NCBI RefSeq assembly: GCF_900108855.1
Contig: NZ_FNXY01000003.1
Span: 372,001-436,000, forward strand
Length of the DNA stretch: 64,000 nt
Direction: 5' to 3'
Source: Dyadobacter koreensis
GTDB taxonomy: Bacteria > Bacteroidota > Bacteroidia > Cytophagales > Spirosomataceae
Shown here: in pieces, positions 61,116 to 64,000 of the stretch
How positions within the stretch are numbered: the first letter of the stretch is position 1
How the letters are laid out: every line of letters starts with the position of its first letter
Notes under the pieces: model-generated
Database searches by the model: none
What the model was told of the DNA's origin: nothing
Seen by the model: only the letters and a program-made list of their open reading frames with translations
Translations under genes and position numbers: made by a program

Positions 61116-62795
61116 CTACTTATTTATTGTTACAGCACCCGAGCTATTTAAGGGTGCAAGCACTGTCGAAGGAATTTTCCAGTCCTGGGAAAAATACCCG
61201 TCTACTATGATATTTTTTGACGAACCTTTAAAAAATAAAATGTCTTTAAATTCCGGCAAACTTCTTTGCGCAACCGGAACAAAAGGAAGTCCCTGATCCA
61301 CAGCTCCCGACCACCAGGGCAACCCCGAGCTAACCGTCACATAATGATTTTCAATTGGAAAAATATATAGTAGACCATAATCAGTATTAGCAGAATTCAG
61401 ATGGACTGGAAGTTTGTCTGCATACTTGTTGATCACCGAATTGTTGTCTTTGGTTCCAAACAGAATCAGGTTCGAACTTTCGAAGTCGCTCGGCCTGACT
61501 TCTTTGTCTGCTAAAACTCTTGGAAAAAACATTATTCGCCCTAAAAACGGTCCACGATAAGCTGACCAATTGGCAGCTTCATTGGCTACATCCACGCGCT
61601 TCTTCAATTCCTCCGGTGAAGGATTATCAGCGGTACCGTATACATAAACATGACGGGATGAAAATGCATCAAAGATTGGGCCTTCTGCCCCCTTCTTTTT
61701 GACTATATTGCCAGAAGCAGGCCCCTTGCCTATTTTCCAGGCATTACCTGTTTTATAAAATGAAAATGTACTATCCGCTTTCCCTGTCAAACTCGTTCCG
61801 TCGACCGAAATATTTAATGATTGCGCCGCATTAAATTTGGAATGTCCCTTTAAATTTAAAGTAAAGGCGTAAAGATTGTTTGTTTTGATATCAATGGTAT
61901 TCGTTTTTTTAAAGCTAGCATCTATATCGGCAAGTACACCGCTTGTTATCCCATCCAGCTGCACCCAATACGCTTTATTATATTTATAAAATTTGCTCGA
62001 AAACTTTACCTCGTTCGGGTATTTATTTCTGACCTGATTAAACCACCCGAAAATAAATTCCGCATCATACGCGCTCACCCAGCTATCGTGTTTTACATCA
62101 ACAAACTCTTTGTAAGTTACTTCGACACCAATGTTCTGCATTTTCTCAACCCAGTCTCTCGTCCACTGAACGGGAACAACAGGATCTTTATCTCCATGAA
62201 AAAAATGAACCGGAAAGTTGATTGCGTTAGCTGCCAAATCGATAGTACCGGCAGGAGGTGCCGGGCAAACCGGAGCGATCGCCGCCCATATGTCCGGACG
62301 GGTCAGCCCAATCCATAATGTTCCTCCACCTCCCATTGACAGACCGGTCAAATAAGTTCTATCTTCGTCAATATTGAATCGCTTTTTTACATCAGCCAGC
62401 ACATCATAGACATCCTGCTCCGGTATACCCTGATACCCTGCTGTTCCCCTGGCATACGGAGAGGCAACAATAAAGTCAACATCATCCCATTGAGAAAAAT
62501 AGCGCGTTGCCTCAACATCCGTTTCATCATCGAGATTACTTTTACCGAAAACCCGTTTTAGCGCCAGTCGATGGTTTGATCCTGCGCCGTGAAGCATCAT
62601 CACCAAAGGGTATTTTTTAGCAGGATCATAGTTTTTAGGAATATATAACCCGTATGGTTGTTCAGTATCGTCGGCAGATGAGAAGATAGTTAGGACTTGC
62701 GGACCTTCTGACAATTTTTGAGCTCTTAAGATCGTCAGCGTCATCAAATTAATGATCAGTAAGCCAAAGATCCTAACCTGGAGTTTTTTTGTCAT
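61116..62795 (-). CDS. Exported prolyl oligopeptidase/esterase-type alpha/beta hydrolase
   Basis: A 559-residue secreted hydrolase. A signal peptide (residues 1-25) is followed by an alpha/beta-hydrolase domain: LVMMLHGAGSNHR near 65-77, nucleophile motif TGLSMGGGG near 150-158, an aspartate in FHGDKDPVVPV near 200 and a histidine in DVKHDSW near 233. The C-terminal half (about 270-559) is a second, strand-rich region without recognised motif. Such proteins act as carbohydrate esterases or peptidases at the cell surface. The gene follows the isomerase upstream by 32 bases and they may be co-transcribed. Confidence 0.83.
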   Translation of the reverse strand: MTKKLQVRIFGLLIINLMTLTILRAQKLSEGPQVLTIFSSADDTEQPYGLYIPKNYDPAKKYPLVMMLHGAGSNHRLALKRVFGKSNLDDETDVEATRYFSQWDDVDFIVASPYARGTAGYQGIPEQDVYDVLADVKKRFNIDEDRTYLTGLSMGGGGTLWIGLTRPDIWAAIAPVCPAPPAGTIDLAANAINFPVHFFHGDKDPVVPVQWTRDWVEKMQNIGVEVTYKEFVDVKHDSWVSAYDAEFIFGWFNQVRNKYPNEVKFSSKFYKYNKAYWVQLDGITSGVLADIDASFKKTNTIDIKTNNLYAFTLNLKGHSKFNAAQSLNISVDGTSLTGKADSTFSFYKTGNAWKIGKGPASGNIVKKKGAEGPIFDAFSSRHVYVYGTADNPSPEELKKRVDVANEAANWSAYRGPFLGRIMFFPRVLADKEVRPSDFESSNLILFGTKDNNSVINKYADKLPVHLNSANTDYGLLYIFPIENHYVTVSSGLPWWSGAVDQGLPFVPVAQRSLPEFKDILFFKGSSKNIIVDGYFSQDWKIPSTVLAPLNSSGAVTINK

Positions 62796-62903
62796 ATCTA
62801 TATATTAAAACTTACAAAGTTTAAATATAATCTAAATCATAAAGTTCTCCTTGGCTTTTATAAAATAGATCAGCCTATTTCTTAAAGATTATAATTTGGT
62901 AAA

Positions 62904-62937
62904 CAAAAAAAGAGGTCAAATCTAAGATTTGACCTCT
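62904..62937 (-). terminator. Terminator of the OmpA-family gene
   Basis: Perfect 13-base stem (62911-62923 with 62925-62937, core agaggtcaaatct) with almost no unpaired centre, followed on the minus strand by a run of T. It lies 16 bases past the stop at 62954. Confidence 0.82.
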
Positions 62938-62953
62938 CTGAATATTGTCCTCA

Positions 62954-64000
62954 CTACTTGCGGGTTACATTAATTGCAATTCTGCGGTTTTGCGTTCTCC
63001 CCTCCTCAGTATCATTTGTCGCAATCGGATGTTCAATTCCGTAACCTTCGGATTGGATTCGTGTTATTTTAATATCGTTCTTAGCAATACCCTTTTTCAC
63101 GGCGTCCGCACGGCTTTTAGATAACATTAAGTTCGTTGTAGCATCGCCCGTGTTATCAGTGTAGCCTCCAATCTTAATATTCACCATTGGATATGCACGC
63201 ATAATCTTTGCGATATTTTCAATCTGAGCCTCGGAATCATCGTCCAGTTCAGCCAGATTAGGCTCGAACGTTATTCTATCAAAATCGATCCAGTAATTTT
63301 TATCTACCACCACACTTGAATCCTGAATGAACTTAATAAGCTTTGCCTCAGTTCCGTTTTCGGGTATTTCCAAAACAATGTCTTTTGGAAGTTGTTTCGT
63401 AACCAGTTGCCCAGGATTTCTTTCCGCAACGCCGCTTGGTTTACCCTTAACACCGCTGCTATCAACAGGAAAATCCTCGACGACAATCGTTTCTTCTTCC
63501 TTATTCAGTTTTTTATAACCCCAGACCGCGGCTCCAACGAGCAGTAAAGCCAGAATCAGATATACAATTTTTGTTGTCCCTGATACCGGTTTATTTTCCA
63601 GCTGATGTTCACTTAAAGGATTTTTCTGAAGACTTTTATTTAAATCTTCCAATCCTTTAAAATCCCAAATTGTGGAAAGATCTTTTGGCAGATATTTGAT
63701 TATATACTCTTTTTGGCCAACGAGCAATGTTGTCAGTTTTACCGGCTCTATGGATTTTTCCTTAACCTGTTTACCAATTACACTTAGTACAATCGGAGCG
63801 GAAATACTCAATATTTTAGAGACAGAATTTGCTTTCAACTTACTTGACGCCGCTATGGATTCAATCACGGTTTTCAGATCAAGATCCAGAAGCATTGGAA
63901 GCATGGAAAGACCGTTGGCTATAAAGTCCTTTGATTTGATAGGATCCCCAAGAATTTCAGGAAGATTATTTAATACATAATTCTCGTTGTTCAGATTCAT
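62954..64000 (-). CDS. DUF937 / OmpA-family protein, 5' end at window edge
   Basis: At least 348 residues. The first codon read is an ATG at the very last base of the window, so the true start may lie outside; a DUF937-like region (about 1-115) seems to begin without the usual N-terminal part. One membrane segment is at about 145-163 (IVYLILALLLVGAAVWGY). The C-terminal OmpA-like domain (about 235-348) has the peptidoglycan-binding signature IKIGGYTDNTGDATTNLMLSKSRADAVKKGI with the key aspartate and arginine. It should anchor the envelope to the wall. Confidence 0.85.
   Translation of the reverse strand: MNLNNENYVLNNLPEILGDPIKSKDFIANGLSMLPMLLDLDLKTVIESIAASSKLKANSVSKILSISAPIVLSVIGKQVKEKSIEPVKLTTLLVGQKEYIIKYLPKDLSTIWDFKGLEDLNKSLQKNPLSEHQLENKPVSGTTKIVYLILALLLVGAAVWGYKKLNKEEETIVVEDFPVDSSGVKGKPSGVAERNPGQLVTKQLPKDIVLEIPENGTEAKLIKFIQDSSVVVDKNYWIDFDRITFEPNLAELDDDSEAQIENIAKIMRAYPMVNIKIGGYTDNTGDATTNLMLSKSRADAVKKGIAKNDIKITRIQSEGYGIEHPIATNDTEEGRTQNRRIAINVTRK

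Overview
The window reads as a chromosomal segment of a Bacteroidota bacterium, most likely a Cytophagales member close to Dyadobacter. The reasons are two large carboxypeptidase-regulatory-domain TonB receptors, the type IX secretion regulators PorX and PorW/SprE, a MutS2 and FtsH set typical of the phylum, promoter boxes of the TAnnTTTG type instead of sigma70 boxes, almost no Shine-Dalgarno sequences, and lipoproteins with Bacteroidota-style lipoboxes. The genus is an inference. No rRNA, tRNA, CRISPR array, insertion sequence or phage gene was seen.

Layout: 1-5.7 kb holds two paralogous TonB-dependent receptors on the minus strand, the first cut by the window edge. 6-14.6 kb holds scattered housekeeping genes (esterase, methyltransferase, MBL hydrolase, pssA, fabH, CoA-binding protein) around a tandem triplet of related lipoproteins. 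14.6-18.2 kb has an A-type Fe-S scaffold relative, a small membrane protein and mutS2. 18.3-26.9 kb is a carbohydrate locus: MFS permease, two Gfo/Idh/MocA oxidoreductases, a TIM-barrel isomerase and a 1137-residue ThuA/sugar dehydrogenase/PKD/cytochrome c fusion, which together suggest oxidation and isomerisation of a sugar or keto-glycoside. 27-34.1 kb has a four-gene minus-strand run (DUF4905, LysM, small membrane protein, TIGR02757), then kdsB, porX, an FtsE-like ATPase, a transaldolase-family gene and the SRP RNA. 34.2-39.7 kb has a TPR lipoprotein, a TMEM220-like protein, birA, rsfS, ftsH and an aldose epimerase.

39.7-42.5 kb is the most unusual part: a compact minus-strand cassette of a PqqD-like protein, a lasso-peptide B2-type protease, an HprK-like kinase and a nucleotidyltransferase. 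It has its own well-formed Bacteroidota promoter, but no cyclase and no precursor beside it. Upstream lie a lysine 6-dehydrogenase relative and an ALDH7-type semialdehyde dehydrogenase, a plausible two-step lysine-to-aminoadipate route.

45.2-64 kb carries a BaiN-like flavoprotein, uvrC, a glycerate kinase, two tandem PBP1A genes, porW/sprE, an ATP synthase operon (atpZ, an AtpI-like gene, atpB, atpE, atpF, atpH) that ends in a terminator without atpA or atpG, another sugar isomerase, an esterase and a DUF937/OmpA protein reaching the window edge. Start codons were often moved inward from the longest frame where the upstream start was TTG/GTG or lay in a promoter or terminator.
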